A DNA stretch of 64,000 bases from DATMER01 sp040349255 (GTDB lineage Bacteria > Acidobacteriota > Thermoanaerobaculia > Multivoradales > UBA5704), in assembly GCA_040349255.1 (NCBI GenBank), contig JBEQUE010000111.1:1-64000 (forward strand), read 5' to 3'. The notes under the pieces were generated by a model. The model saw only the letters and a list, made by a program, of their open reading frames with translations. It was not told where the DNA came from and did not search any database. The first letter of the stretch is position 1. Each line of letters begins with the position of its first letter. Of the stretch, positions 42,161 to 52,257 are shown piece after piece. Position numbers and translations under genes: made by a program.

Positions 42161-44755
42161 TCATGGATAGTAGCCGCGCATCGTCTTGACCTCCACGCCC
42201 GACTTAGCCACCTTGAGGTCCACGGTCCGGAAGGTGTCTCCTCCGCCGGTGTTCGTGGACTGGTAGGCAATCAGGTACTTGGAGCGCAGCTCTTCCTCGA
42301 TGGCGGCGTAGACCGGGCCTAAACCGGAGACGTCCTCCAGGAAGAAGGCCCGGCCGCCGGTCTCCTCGGCGAGCTTCTTGAGCTTGGGTTTCTCCACCTG
42401 AGGCCCGAGGCCGATCGGGTAGATGGCCACGCCGGCCCGGCGGGCGTAGTCGAGGGCCTCCTCCCAGCCGAAGCGGCTGCCTTCGTCCTTGCCGTCCGAG
42501 AGGAGGAGGATGGCGCGCTGGCCTTTCACGCCATTGAAATAGAAGAGGGTGAAGACGATCGTGTCGTAGAGCGCGGTGCCGCGCTCGGCCTTGAGGCCGG
42601 CCAGGCCGCCGGCGAGCGCGTTCACGTCCTTGGTGAACTTCACGGCCAGGAACGGCCGGTCGTTGAAAGTGATCACCGCGGCGCGGTCCTTCGGGCGGAC
42701 CGACTGCTCCAGGAACTGGAGCGCGGCGGTGCGCGTCTGGTCCAGGCTGTCCTCCATGGAGGCGGAGACGTCGAGCGCCACCGCGGCGTGGATCGGCAGG
42801 TCGGTGACCTTCTCGAAGCGCGCGATCGTCTGCGGGACGCCGTCCTCCGAGACCTTGAAGTCCTTCGCCGCGAGCCCCTCGACCGGCCGGCCCTGGCGGT
42901 CGGTCACCGAGGTGTAGAGCTCGACGAAATCGACGTCCATCTCCTCCAGGTAGTCCGGAGCGTTGACGAAGACCAGATCCTCGGTGCTGTTGCCGTCCGA
43001 GAGATAGGCCACGGCGCGGACGTAGGCCAGCGGCTGGTCCTTCGGGAGGATCACGGCCTGGTTGTAGGGCGGCTGGTAGAGCGTCGCCACCCGGGTCTCG
43101 TCGAGGAAGATCTCGACGCGCTCGATCGTCTCGCCGTCCGGCGCCTCGACCTCGGCCCGCACGGGCACGCTCGACTCGTAATGCTCGCCGCGCCGGGGCT
43201 CGGCGAGCCGCAGCCGGAAGCGGTTCGCGGCGGCGTTGACCAGCCGTTCGTCGCGCGCCAGCTCGCGGCCAGCCGCGTCGTAGCCGACCGCCGTCAGGGT
43301 GCGCGGGCGTGGCAGCGCCCCGAGGTCCAGCTCGACGCTGAACGGCGGCTTCCTCTTGGTGAGCACCGGCTTGCCGTCCAGGGAGAACACGACCTGCGCG
43401 ATATCCCCGCTGGTCAGGGTGTCGAAGCGGTTCATGCCGGTCGGCAGCTCGCCGGGCGGCGGCAGGATTTGGACCACCGTGTCCCCGTTCGCCAGCGCCT
43501 GGTTGGCCGCCGCCAGGACGCGGGCCGTGTCGGGGTCGGCGGGGGGCGGCGGAGGCAGGGCGGCCTCGACGAGCGGCACCGTCAGCGGGCGCTCGACGCG
43601 GTAGAAGCGGCCCGAGTTCAGGTCCTCCACCTTGAGGACCAGCGTGTACTCGCCGGGCCGGAGCGGGCGCTGGAAGACGAGCGGGATCGTGGAGCCCGCC
43701 GGGGCCTCCGAGGCCGGGACATCGAAGCGGAAGCGGAAGCGGTCGAAGAGGCCCGGCTCGTCGGTCTCCTTGGTCAGCACCTCGCCGGTCAGGAGGAAGT
43801 TGTACGACCGGCTGCCGGCGAGCTGGACGACCCCGGCCTCGGACGCCGGCACGGCGACCAGGCCCTGGAGCACGGTCCGGCTGCGCTGGCGGCCCGGGAA
43901 CTCCACGTCGAGCTTCGCTTCGAGGGCTGGAGCCCCGGCGGGCACGTCGGTCAGGTAGGACTCGAAGGTCGGGACCCACTCGGCGCCCGGCGGGGCCGGC
44001 GACGAGTCGGCCTTCTGCAGGATGAACGGCCAGTCATTGCCCTTTTCCAGGATCCAGCCGATGGCGGCGGCGATCTTCTTCCCCTTGTCGTCGGGCCCGC
44101 AGGCGAGCACCCGCGCGAAGCCGCCCTTCGACTCCTCCCCGGCCATGGCGGAGCGCCAGTCGCGATCGACCGGCGCGCCCTCGGTGGCGGCGCCGTCGGC
44201 GAGGAGGGTGTCGATCCCTCCCTCGGCCGGATCCCAGATGCGCCAGCGGCCGGCTCCCCACTTCCGGTAGAGGATCAGGACGAGCTCGCGCTTGGTCCGC
44301 TCGCTGTGGCTGAAGTACCAGACCTCCAGCGGCCAGAGGATCATCGGGCAGTCGGAGGTGAGGACGTCGTCCGGGATGCCGTTCAGGCGCAGGGCGCGGG
44401 CGCGGGCGTCCTTGAGATCGCCGTAGCGCCGGAGGGCCTCCGCGGTGCGCGTCTCCCAGCCGTCCCGGAACTCGTTGCGCGGCGTCCGGGGGTTTTCGTC
44501 GCGGACCTGCCAGAAGCGGTCGATGAAGGCGTCGCGCTGGTAGTCCTTGGTGAGCGCGAGGAAGGAGACCCACTCCTCGTCCGTGAGGAGGATGTCCACC
44601 GTCTCCACCCAGGCCCGGTATTTCTCCGGCAGCGCCTCGACCGCCCGTTTGCGGGCTTCGAGGTCGGGCTTGGTATCCGCCGGGAGGCCCAGGAGCGGGC
44701 CGGCCGACAGGAGAAGCAGGGCGAAGAGCACACACCACGAACGGCGCTCGGGCAT
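42161..44755 (-). CDS. secreted GWxTD / VWFA-related protein (paralogue B)
   Basis: An 864-aa exported protein of the same architecture as its neighbour: signal peptide (WCVLFALLLLSAGPLLGLPA), GWxTD-type domain (FLALTKDYQRDAFIDRFWQVRDE, ~60-110), beta-rich middle with RPLRPGEYTLVLKVEDL, and a C-terminal VWA domain. Its MIDAS is altered to AVALDVSASMED: the DxSxS residues are kept, but the Gly found in A is Ala. It is clearly closer to paralogue C than to A. GGGAGGCGAG ribosome site. The 22-nt gap to paralogue C upstream implies one transcript. Confidence 0.88.
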   Translation of the reverse strand: MPERRSWCVLFALLLLSAGPLLGLPADTKPDLEARKRAVEALPEKYRAWVETVDILLTDEEWVSFLALTKDYQRDAFIDRFWQVRDENPRTPRNEFRDGWETRTAEALRRYGDLKDARARALRLNGIPDDVLTSDCPMILWPLEVWYFSHSERTKRELVLILYRKWGAGRWRIWDPAEGGIDTLLADGAATEGAPVDRDWRSAMAGEESKGGFARVLACGPDDKGKKIAAAIGWILEKGNDWPFILQKADSSPAPPGAEWVPTFESYLTDVPAGAPALEAKLDVEFPGRQRSRTVLQGLVAVPASEAGVVQLAGSRSYNFLLTGEVLTKETDEPGLFDRFRFRFDVPASEAPAGSTIPLVFQRPLRPGEYTLVLKVEDLNSGRFYRVERPLTVPLVEAALPPPPPADPDTARVLAAANQALANGDTVVQILPPPGELPTGMNRFDTLTSGDIAQVVFSLDGKPVLTKRKPPFSVELDLGALPRPRTLTAVGYDAAGRELARDERLVNAAANRFRLRLAEPRRGEHYESSVPVRAEVEAPDGETIERVEIFLDETRVATLYQPPYNQAVILPKDQPLAYVRAVAYLSDGNSTEDLVFVNAPDYLEEMDVDFVELYTSVTDRQGRPVEGLAAKDFKVSEDGVPQTIARFEKVTDLPIHAAVALDVSASMEDSLDQTRTAALQFLEQSVRPKDRAAVITFNDRPFLAVKFTKDVNALAGGLAGLKAERGTALYDTIVFTLFYFNGVKGQRAILLLSDGKDEGSRFGWEEALDYARRAGVAIYPIGLGPQVEKPKLKKLAEETGGRAFFLEDVSGLGPVYAAIEEELRSKYLIAYQSTNTGGGDTFRTVDLKVAKSGVEVKTMRGYYP

Positions 44756-44777
44756 CTCGCCTCCCGGGAATCAGGAT

Positions 44778-47375
44778 CTACGGATAGTAGCCTCGCAGCG
44801 TCTTGGCCTCCACGCCGGGCTTGTTCACCTTCAGATCGACGGTGCGGAACTCGTCGCTGCCGCTCGTGTTGCTCGACTGGTACGCGATCAGGTACTTCGA
44901 GCGCAGCTCTTCCTCGATGGTGCGGTAGATCGAGTCGAGCTCCGCCGCCTTCTGGACGAAGAAGGCCCGGCCGCCGGTCTCCTCCGAGATCTTCTCCAGC
45001 TTCTTGCGGTCCACGTCTTCGCCGAGGCCGATGGCATAGATGGTCACCCCGGCCCGGCGGGCGTAGTCCTGGGCGTCCTCGAACGTGAAGCGACTCCCCT
45101 CGTCTTTCCCGTCCGAGAGCAGGAGCAGTGCGCGCTGCCCCTTGACGCCGTTGAAGTAGAAGAGCGAGAAGATGATCGTGTCGTAGAGCGCGGTGCCGCG
45201 CTCGGCCTTGAGGCCCGCCAGGCCGCCGGCCAGGGTGGTGATGTCCTTGGTGAACTTGACCGCCAGGTTCGGCCGGTCGTTGAAGGTGATGAGCGAGGCC
45301 CGGTCCTTGGGCTGGATCGTCTGCTCCAGGAAGCGCAGCGCGGCCTCGCGGGTCTGGTCCAGGTTGTCGGACATCGAGGCCGAGACGTCCAGGGCCACGG
45401 CCGCGTGGATGGGCAGGTTGGTGACCTGCTCGAAGCGGGTGATCTCCTGCCGGACGCCGTCCTCGGTGACCGAGAAGTCCTTCTGCGCCAGGCCGGCGAC
45501 CGGCCGGTTCTGGCGGTCGAGCGCCGAGGTGTAGAGCTCGACGAATTGAATGTCGAGGGCGTCGAGCGTGTCCGGCGCGTTGACGAAGACCAGGTCCTCG
45601 GTCGAGTTGCCGTCGGTCAGGTAGGCCACGGCGCGCACGTAGGCCAGCGGCTCGCCCTTGGGCAAGACGATCGGCTGGGTGTACGGCGGCTGGTAGAGCG
45701 TGGCCACCCGGGTCTCGTTCAGGTAGTACTCGACGCGCTCCAGGGACTCGCCGTCCGGGATGTCCACCTGGGAGTTGGCGAGCAGACTGCTCTCGTAGTG
45801 CTGGCCGCGGCGGGGCTCCAGGAGCTTGACCTTGAAGCGGTTGACCACGGCGTTGATGAGCGTCTCGTCGCTCGCGATCTGGTTGCCGGCCGCGTCGAAG
45901 GCGGTGACCACGAGGTGCCGGGGGCGTGGCAGCGAGCCCAGGTCGAGCTCGACGCTGAACGGCGGCTTGCGCTTGGTGAGCACGGCCTTGTCGTCGAGCG
46001 AGAAGGTGACCTGGGCGATGTCGCCGGTGGTCAGGGTGTCGAAGCGCAGCATGCCGGTCTGGAGCTCGCCCGGCGGCGGCACGATCTTGACCGTGGTCTC
46101 GCCGTTGCTGATCGCGGCGTTGGCCTCGGCCAGGATGCGGGCGGTCTCGGGGTCGGACGGCGGCGGGGGCGGCGCCAGCTTGTCCACCTCGGGCACGGTC
46201 ACGCTGCGCTCGATCCGGGCCAGCTTCCCGGAGTTCAGGTCCTCCAGCTTGACGACCATCAGGTAGTCGCCGGGCCGCAGGTAGCGCTGGAAGAGGAGCG
46301 GGAGCTGGGTGTCGGCTTCGGGCGCCGTGGCGGCCGCGGCGGCAGGGAAGTCGAACTTGTAGCGGAAGCGGTCGAACAGCCGGCCGCCCTGGAGGAGCTC
46401 GCCGGTGACCACGAAGTTGTACGACCGGTGGTCGGCGAGCTTCGCCATGCCGGCGTCGGCCGTGGCCAGCGAGAGCACGCCCTGGAGCACGGTCCGGTTC
46501 TGGTAGCGGCCGGGGAAGTCGAGATCGAGCTTCGCCGGCAGGACCGCGGCGCCGTCGGGGATGTCGGTCGAGTAGGAGCCGAAGGTGGCGACCCACTCGC
46601 CGCCGGGACCCTGGGGCTTGGACTCGATGCGCGACTGGAGCACGGTGTAGCCCATGCGCTGGCTGGCCACCCAGCCGATGCCCGCGGCGACCTTGTCGCC
46701 GTCGCGGGGGCAGCCCTGGGCGATCTCGCCGATCGAGTGCGACCGGCCGCCGATCGAGGTGGCGCCGCCCTCGTTGAACAGCACGTCCAGCCCCTCCATC
46801 GGGTTCCAGAGGTGGAAGAGCCCGGCGCCCCAGCGCTTGTAGAAGACGACCACGAACTCCTGGCCGATCTGGTCGCTGCCGGCGTAGTACCAGACCTCCA
46901 GCGGCCAGAGCAGGGTGGAGCAGGTCGAGACGTAGGCGGCGGCGGGGGGGCCGTTGAGGAGGAAGATCTTGACCCGGTCGTCGTTGAGGTTGCCCTCCCA
47001 CTGCGCGCGGGCCTGCTGGATGCGGGCCTCCCAGCGGTCGCGGAACTCGTTGCGCGCGGTGGCCTTGTACTTGTCGCGCGACTCCCAGAAGCGCTCGATG
47101 AAGGCGTCTCTCTGGTAGTCCTTGTCGAGCGCCAGGAAGGCGGCGCGCTCGTCGTCGGTCATCAGGAGCTGGACCTCGTCGAGCCACTCCTGGTACTTCG
47201 CGGGCAGCTTCGCGATGGCCTCCTTCTCGGCCTTCTGGATCTCCTTGCGCTCGGCCCGGGTGGGCTTTGGGTCGGCGGCCCGGGCGGCCGGAGCGAGAAG
47301 GAGGAAGGCGAGGAGTGCCAGGAACACTCCGTCCGCGAAAAGGGACGGCAAGCGGCGAATAGAGGACACGGGCAT
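44778..47375 (-). CDS. secreted GWxTD / VWFA-related protein (paralogue C)
   Basis: An 865-aa exported protein. Signal peptide (FLALLAFLLLAPAARA), charged helix, GWxTD-type domain (FLALDKDYQRDAFIERFWESRDK), middle with RYLRPGDYLMVVKLEDLNSG, VWA domain with AVALDVSASMSDN and EDLVFVNAPD. It is nearly collinear with paralogue B over the whole length, so the two arose by tandem duplication. AGAGGTA ribosome site. It is divergent from nifS. Confidence 0.88.
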   Translation of the reverse strand: MPVSSIRRLPSLFADGVFLALLAFLLLAPAARAADPKPTRAERKEIQKAEKEAIAKLPAKYQEWLDEVQLLMTDDERAAFLALDKDYQRDAFIERFWESRDKYKATARNEFRDRWEARIQQARAQWEGNLNDDRVKIFLLNGPPAAAYVSTCSTLLWPLEVWYYAGSDQIGQEFVVVFYKRWGAGLFHLWNPMEGLDVLFNEGGATSIGGRSHSIGEIAQGCPRDGDKVAAGIGWVASQRMGYTVLQSRIESKPQGPGGEWVATFGSYSTDIPDGAAVLPAKLDLDFPGRYQNRTVLQGVLSLATADAGMAKLADHRSYNFVVTGELLQGGRLFDRFRYKFDFPAAAAATAPEADTQLPLLFQRYLRPGDYLMVVKLEDLNSGKLARIERSVTVPEVDKLAPPPPPSDPETARILAEANAAISNGETTVKIVPPPGELQTGMLRFDTLTTGDIAQVTFSLDDKAVLTKRKPPFSVELDLGSLPRPRHLVVTAFDAAGNQIASDETLINAVVNRFKVKLLEPRRGQHYESSLLANSQVDIPDGESLERVEYYLNETRVATLYQPPYTQPIVLPKGEPLAYVRAVAYLTDGNSTEDLVFVNAPDTLDALDIQFVELYTSALDRQNRPVAGLAQKDFSVTEDGVRQEITRFEQVTNLPIHAAVALDVSASMSDNLDQTREAALRFLEQTIQPKDRASLITFNDRPNLAVKFTKDITTLAGGLAGLKAERGTALYDTIIFSLFYFNGVKGQRALLLLSDGKDEGSRFTFEDAQDYARRAGVTIYAIGLGEDVDRKKLEKISEETGGRAFFVQKAAELDSIYRTIEEELRSKYLIAYQSSNTSGSDEFRTVDLKVNKPGVEAKTLRGYYP

Positions 47376-47433
47376 CGATCTACCTCTTCAAATCGGCCAA
47401 TACCGGCGGGAAGTCTCGTCTCGCCGCAAGCGT

Positions 47434-47439
47434 TACAAT
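47434..47439 (+). promoter_or_regulatory. -10 box (TACAAT) of nifS-mnmA
   Basis: TACAAT ends 9 nt before the ATG at 47449; no Shine-Dalgarno is present. Confidence 0.45.
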
Positions 47440-47448
47440 GAGCCTCTC

Positions 47449-48600
47449 ATGCATCCTGTATACCTGGACAATAACGCCACCACGCCCCTCCATCCGAAGG
47501 CCCGGGAGGCCATGATCCCATGGCTCGGGGAGCGGCACGGCAACCCGTCCTCGATCCACGCCTTCGGACAGGCGGCGCGCAACGCGGTGGAGGAGGCCCG
47601 GGAGCGCGTGGCCGCCCTGATCGGCGGGCGGCCTCCCGAGATCGTCTTCACCGCCTCGGGTACAGAAGGAAACAACGCCGTGATCTTCGGAGAATTCCGG
47701 AGGTGGGGCTCGGGCCATCTTGTCCTCTCCGCGATCGAGCACCCATCGATCCGCGAGGCCGCGGCCCGGCTGGAGCGCGAGGGCGTGGCCGTCACCCGGG
47801 TGTCCCCGGTGGCGGACGGCGTGGTGCCGGCCTCCGCGGTCGTGGATGCCCTGCGGCCGGACACGCGGCTGGTCTGCCTGATGCTCGCCAACAACGAGCT
47901 GGGCACGATCCAGCCGGTGGCCGAGGTGGCCGCCGCGTGTTACGCGAGAGGGATCCCGGTGCTCTGCGACGCCGTGCAGGCGGTCGGCAAGATCCCGGTG
48001 GACGCGGAGGCGCTCGGGGTGGACTGGCTGGTGGTCGGAGCGCACAAATTCCATGGCCCGCTCGGCGCCGCGGCGCTCTGGATCCGGAAGGGCCGCGAGC
48101 TGGAGGGCCTGCTGGTGGGCGGCAGCCAGGAGCGCCGCCGCCGGGCGAGCACCGAGAACGTGCCGGCCCTCGCCGGCTTCGGGGCGGCGGCGGAGGCGGC
48201 CCGAGTCGAGCTGCCGGAGCGCCAGGTCCACCTCGCCGGCCTGCGAGACCGATTCGAGGCCCGGCTGCCGGAGCTGGTGCCCGGAGCCATCGTCCACTGC
48301 GCGGGCTCGCCGCGGCTGCCGAACACCTCGCACGTGGCGTTTCCGGGCGTCGAGGGCGAGTCGCTGCTGATCCGGCTCGATCTGGCCGGCTTCGCCGTGT
48401 CCACGGGGTCGGCCTGCTCCTCGGGGACGGTCGAGCCCAGCCGGACGCTGCTCGCGATGGGGCTCTCCCGCGACGAGGCGCTGTCGTCGCTCCGGGTGAG
48501 CTTCGGAATCACCAACACGTCCGAGGAGGTTGACTCCTTCCTGGACGCCCTGGCGCGCGAGGTGGCCGCGCTGCGCCGGGTGGCGCCGGTAGGAGTCTGA
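47449..48600 (+). CDS. cysteine desulfurase (NifS/IscS family)
   Basis: A 383-aa PLP-dependent enzyme releasing sulfur from cysteine as a persulfide. It begins MHPVYLDNNATTPLHPKARE; the PLP Lys is in VGAHKFHGPLGA and the persulfide Cys in STGSACSSGTVEPS. ASGTEGNNAVIFG and LANNELGTIQP are further class V motifs. The length and the short active loop fit the NifS/IscS group (class I). mnmA follows by 2 nt, so it is the likely sulfur donor for tRNA thiolation; NifS-like enzymes can also supply selenium to SelD (knowledge of the family, not shown here). Confidence 0.95.
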   Translation: MHPVYLDNNATTPLHPKAREAMIPWLGERHGNPSSIHAFGQAARNAVEEARERVAALIGGRPPEIVFTASGTEGNNAVIFGEFRRWGSGHLVLSAIEHPSIREAAARLEREGVAVTRVSPVADGVVPASAVVDALRPDTRLVCLMLANNELGTIQPVAEVAAACYARGIPVLCDAVQAVGKIPVDAEALGVDWLVVGAHKFHGPLGAAALWIRKGRELEGLLVGGSQERRRRASTENVPALAGFGAAAEAARVELPERQVHLAGLRDRFEARLPELVPGAIVHCAGSPRLPNTSHVAFPGVEGESLLIRLDLAGFAVSTGSACSSGTVEPSRTLLAMGLSRDEALSSLRVSFGITNTSEEVDSFLDALAREVAALRRVAPVGV

Positions 48601-48602
48601 GG

Positions 48603-49694
48603 ATGGACGGTCTGACCGCGGTCGCCATGAGCGGCGGCCTCGATTCGTCGGTGACGGCGTGGCTGCTGGCCCGCGAGGGGCGGCCGGTGGTGGGTCTCTC
48701 GATGCTGCTCTGGGACCACTCCGGAGTGGAGTCGAACGGCCGCTGCTGTGGCGCGCTCGACCTGGGCGACGCGAAGCGGGTGGCGCAGCAGGCGGGCATC
48801 CCGCACTACACCCTGCGGCTGGACGAGGAGTTCCGGCAGAAGGTGGTGGACCCGTTCGTGGAGGACTACCTGTCGGGCCGCACCCCGAGCCCGTGCGTGC
48901 GCTGCAACACCTGGATCAAGTTCGACCTGCTGCTCGACCGCGCCCGGCGGCTGGGAGCGGACCGGGTGGCGACCGGCCACTACGCGCGCATCCTGGAAGG
49001 TCCGGACGGTCCGGAGCTGCACACCGCGGCGGACCTGGATAAGGACCAGAGCTACTACCTCTTCGAGCTGACGCGGGAGCAGCTCGCGGCGTCGCTCTTC
49101 CCCCTTGGAGAGATGACCAAGCCGCAGGTCCGCGAGCTGGCGCGGGAGGCCGGCCTGGTGGTGGCCGAAAAGGGCGAGAGCATGGAGGTCTGCTTCGTCT
49201 CCGGAGGCATCCGCGAGTTCGTGGAGGCCCAGGTGGCGGAGCACCCGGAGCGCTTCGAAGGAGCCAGGCTTTCCGAGCCGGCGGCCCTGGTGGACACCGG
49301 AGGCCGGGAGCTGGGCACGGGCCAGCCCTACTACCGCTACACCGTGGGCCAGAGGAGGGGCCTGGGCCTCGCCGCGAAGAGCCCGCTGTTCGTCCTGGCG
49401 ATCGAGCCGGAGGAGAACCGGGTGGTGGTCGGAGAGGAGTCCGAGCTGCTCGCGCCGGGTCTCCTGGGAGAGCGGCTCCACTGGATCGGCCCTGACCCGG
49501 ACGGCGAGGTGGAGGCGACGGTGAAGATCCGCTCGCGCCACCCGGGAGTCGCGGCGAGAATTCGGGCGCTGCCGGGCGGCAGGGCGGAGGTCCGGTTCGC
49601 GGAGCCCCAGCGGGGGATCACCCCCGGCCAGGCCGCGGTCTTCTATCAGGGGACCCGGGTGCTGGGCGGGTGCTGGATCGTTGGAAGGACATAA
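48603..49694 (+). CDS. mnmA: tRNA-specific 2-thiouridylase
   Basis: A 363-aa enzyme that thiolates U34 of Lys, Glu and Gln tRNAs. The PP-loop is AVAMSGGLDSSVTAWLL; catalytic cysteines are in SPCVRCNTWIKF and SMEVCFVSGG; DKDQSYYLFEL and YYRYTVGQRRGLG are conserved MnmA motifs. Operon with the cysteine desulfurase gene, whose persulfide it needs. The usual SQDICF motif is here SMEVCF, a known kind of variation. Confidence 0.95.
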   Translation: MDGLTAVAMSGGLDSSVTAWLLAREGRPVVGLSMLLWDHSGVESNGRCCGALDLGDAKRVAQQAGIPHYTLRLDEEFRQKVVDPFVEDYLSGRTPSPCVRCNTWIKFDLLLDRARRLGADRVATGHYARILEGPDGPELHTAADLDKDQSYYLFELTREQLAASLFPLGEMTKPQVRELAREAGLVVAEKGESMEVCFVSGGIREFVEAQVAEHPERFEGARLSEPAALVDTGGRELGTGQPYYRYTVGQRRGLGLAAKSPLFVLAIEPEENRVVVGEESELLAPGLLGERLHWIGPDPDGEVEATVKIRSRHPGVAARIRALPGGRAEVRFAEPQRGITPGQAAVFYQGTRVLGGCWIVGRT

Positions 49695-49711
49695 AGGACC
49701 GCAGGGACATC

Positions 49712-49727
49712 AAGGACTAGAGTCCTT
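49712..49727. terminator. possible bidirectional hairpin after mnmA
   Basis: AAGGACT-AG-AGTCCTT is a perfect palindrome between the convergent mnmA and permease genes, within a stretch of repeated AAGGAC motifs. Short T/A flanks make it a weak terminator candidate. Confidence 0.35.
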
Positions 49728-49755
49728 GCAGCCTTTGCAGTCCTTTGGGTCCCTT

Positions 49756-51525
49756 CTATCCCAGCGGCCAGATCCACGGCACCATGATCATCAGCACCAC
49801 GACCACCAGGGCGGTGAGCGGCAGGCCGCAGACCAGGAAGTCGCGGAAGCGGTAGCGCCCCGGGCCGTAGACGATCAGGCAGGAGGGCTCGAACGGGGTG
49901 ATGAAGGAGAGCGAGGCCGAGAGGGTCACCATCACCGCGAAGGAGCGCGGGTCGTGGCCCAGCTTCACGGCGGTGTTCATCGCCACCGGCAGGACGACGA
50001 GCGCGGCGGCGGCGTTCGACATCGGCTGGGTGAGGAGGATGGTCAGCACGCCGAAGGCGAAGAGCAGGGCGCTCACCGGCATCCCTCCGGTCCAGCCCAC
50101 GATCAGGCCGGCGAGGTACTCGGCGGCGCCGGTCTTGCGCATGGCGATGCCGAAGGAGGTCATGCCGGCGATCAGGATCAGGAGGCGCCAGTCGATCAGG
50201 TCGTAGGCCTCCTCCATGGTGATCAGCCGGGTGCCGATCACCCCCAGCGCCGCGAGCAGGAAGGCGACGGGCAGCGGCATCCAGCCGAAGGACGAGATGA
50301 TCACCGCGGCCAGGAAGATCCCCACCGCGTAGAGTCCCTTGCGGCGCCGGGCCGGCTGGTGCTCGGTCTCCTGGAGGATCAGGAGGTCCGGACTGTCGGC
50401 GAGCGCCCGGTAGCGCTCGGACCGGCCCTGGATCAGCAGCACGTCGCCGACCTTGAGCGGCAGGCCGCCGATCCGGGTGGCCAGCGCGTGGCCGCTGCGG
50501 TAGATGGCGATCACGCTCACCCCGAAGCGGCGGCGGAAGTCGAGCTCCTTGATCGTCCGGCCGATCAGGGACGAGGAGGGCATGAGGATCGCCTCGGCGA
50601 TCTTCATCTTGTCGCTCGCCAGGTCCACCTGGTCCCTCTTGAGGTCGGGCTTGATCTCGATCCCGGCCGTGTCCTTGACCTGGAGAAGCCCCTCGCGGGT
50701 GGTCTGGATCAGGAGCAGGTCGCCCTCCTCCAGGGTGAGCGAGGGCTCGGCCTCGTGGCGCCGGCCGCCGCGCAGGACCGCCCGCACCTGGAGACCCATC
50801 TGCCCCAGCCGGCTGTCCCGGAGCGCCTCGCCGGCCAGCGGGGAGCCGGGCGTCACCACCACCTCCGACAGGAACTCGCGGATCGAGTACTGCTCCTCGT
50901 AGCCCGCCTCCCGGGTCTCGGGCAGCAGTCGGTGGCCGACCAGCATCACGTAGGCGATGCCCATCAGGCAGACCGCCACGCCGACCGGCAGGAACTCGAA
51001 CATGGAGAACGGCGCCAGGCCGGCCGACTTGAGGAGGGCGCTGGCCGCCACGTTCGTGGAGGTGCCGATCAGCGTGCAGGTGCCGCCGAGCATCGAGGCG
51101 TAGGCGAGCGGGATCAGCACCTTGCCCGGGCTTACCCGGCTCTTGCGGCAGAGGCCGAGCACCGCCGGCATCATCACCGCCGTGCAGGTGGTGTTGTTCA
51201 TGAAGGAAGAGATGAAGCTCGTCGCCGGCATGACGCAGAGCAGCACCTTGTTGCGGCTGCCGCCCGCGAAGCGGTGGATGACGTCGCTCAGGTGGTCGAG
51301 CACGCCGCCTTTCATGAGCGCCCCGGAGAGCACGAAGATGGCGGCCAGGATGACGATGATCTCGTTCGAGAAGCCGGAGAACGCCTCGTCCACGGTCAGG
51401 ATGCCGGTCAGGACCAGGATCGCCAGCAGCAGCAGGGTCGCGAGATCGACCGACACCCACTCGAACGAGAACACCAGCACCACGGCGGCCAGCAGGGCGA
51501 GGACGAGGAAGATGGGCAGAGTCAT
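49756..51525 (-). CDS. SLC13/DASS-type anion permease with two RCK-C domains
   Basis: A 589-aa membrane transporter. Two clusters of helices (~1-180 and ~400-589) carry the family repeats SFMNNTTCTAVMMP and TQPMSNAAAALVVLPVA. Between them are two TrkA-C/RCK-C regulatory domains (~210-380; LEEGDLLLIQ and LKVGDVLLIQG). Likely substrates are sulfate, dicarboxylates or similar anions. The start is set at MTLPIFLVLALL with GGGAG upstream; ATGs at 51570 and 51624 are in frame but run toward or past the divergent DedA gene. Confidence 0.85.
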   Translation of the reverse strand: MTLPIFLVLALLAAVVLVFSFEWVSVDLATLLLLAILVLTGILTVDEAFSGFSNEIIVILAAIFVLSGALMKGGVLDHLSDVIHRFAGGSRNKVLLCVMPATSFISSFMNNTTCTAVMMPAVLGLCRKSRVSPGKVLIPLAYASMLGGTCTLIGTSTNVAASALLKSAGLAPFSMFEFLPVGVAVCLMGIAYVMLVGHRLLPETREAGYEEQYSIREFLSEVVVTPGSPLAGEALRDSRLGQMGLQVRAVLRGGRRHEAEPSLTLEEGDLLLIQTTREGLLQVKDTAGIEIKPDLKRDQVDLASDKMKIAEAILMPSSSLIGRTIKELDFRRRFGVSVIAIYRSGHALATRIGGLPLKVGDVLLIQGRSERYRALADSPDLLILQETEHQPARRRKGLYAVGIFLAAVIISSFGWMPLPVAFLLAALGVIGTRLITMEEAYDLIDWRLLILIAGMTSFGIAMRKTGAAEYLAGLIVGWTGGMPVSALLFAFGVLTILLTQPMSNAAAALVVLPVAMNTAVKLGHDPRSFAVMVTLSASLSFITPFEPSCLIVYGPGRYRFRDFLVCGLPLTALVVVVLMIMVPWIWPLG

Positions 51526-51598
51526 CGGGGCTCCCGGGGTTTGCACGCGGCCTGCCAGTTTTGCCTCCATGGTAGGCTCTTGCGCCCTGGAGGATCTC

Positions 51599-52249
51599 AT
51601 GGACCCGAGCCAGTTGATCGACATTTTCCTGCACCTGGACGTACACCTGCGCCGGATCCTCGAAGACTACGGCACCTGGACGTACCTCATCCTGTTCCTG
51701 ATCGTCTTCTGCGAGACCGGTCTCGTGGTGACGCCGTTCCTGCCCGGCGACTCCCTGCTCTTCGCCGCGGGCGCCTTCGCCGCCCTGGGCTCGCTCTCCC
51801 TGACCTGGCTGCTGGTCCTCCTCTCGGTCGCGGCCATCCTCGGCGACACGGTCAACTACTGGGTGGGCCACTTCCTGGGGGCGCGGCTGCTGGCCGCGAA
51901 GCGTTTCCGGCTGGTCCGGCCCGAGCACCTGACCTACACCCACGAGTTCTTCGAGAAGTACGGCGGCAAGACGATCATCTTCGCCCGCTTCGTGCCGATC
52001 GTCCGCACCCTGGCCCCGTTCGTGGCCGGCCTGGGCTCGATGAGCTACGGCCGCTTCATGAGCTACAACGTGGTCGGCGGTCTCGCCTGGGTGCTGATCT
52101 GCACCTTCGCCGGCTACTTCTTCGGCAACATCCCCTTTGTCCAGAAGAACTTCTCGATCGTGGTCCTGGCCATCATCGCGGTCTCGCTCATCCCGGCCGT
52201 CTGGGAGATCTACCGCGCCCGCAGTCTCCGTCAGGCCTCCTCCGAGTAG
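51599..52249 (+). CDS. DedA family membrane protein
   Basis: A 216-aa protein of the DedA/SNARE-associated family. FCETGLVVTPFLPGDSLLFAAGAF, in parts, and FARFVPIVRTLAPFVAGLGSMSYGRF are the two conserved re-entrant segments with the essential acidic and Arg residues. About five membrane helices. Family members are involved in lipid-carrier (undecaprenyl phosphate or phospholipid) recycling. The ATG has GGAGG 5 nt upstream. Confidence 0.92.
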   Translation: MDPSQLIDIFLHLDVHLRRILEDYGTWTYLILFLIVFCETGLVVTPFLPGDSLLFAAGAFAALGSLSLTWLLVLLSVAAILGDTVNYWVGHFLGARLLAAKRFRLVRPEHLTYTHEFFEKYGGKTIIFARFVPIVRTLAPFVAGLGSMSYGRFMSYNVVGGLAWVLICTFAGYFFGNIPFVQKNFSIVVLAIIAVSLIPAVWEIYRARSLRQASSE

Positions 52250-52257
52250 GACCGGGA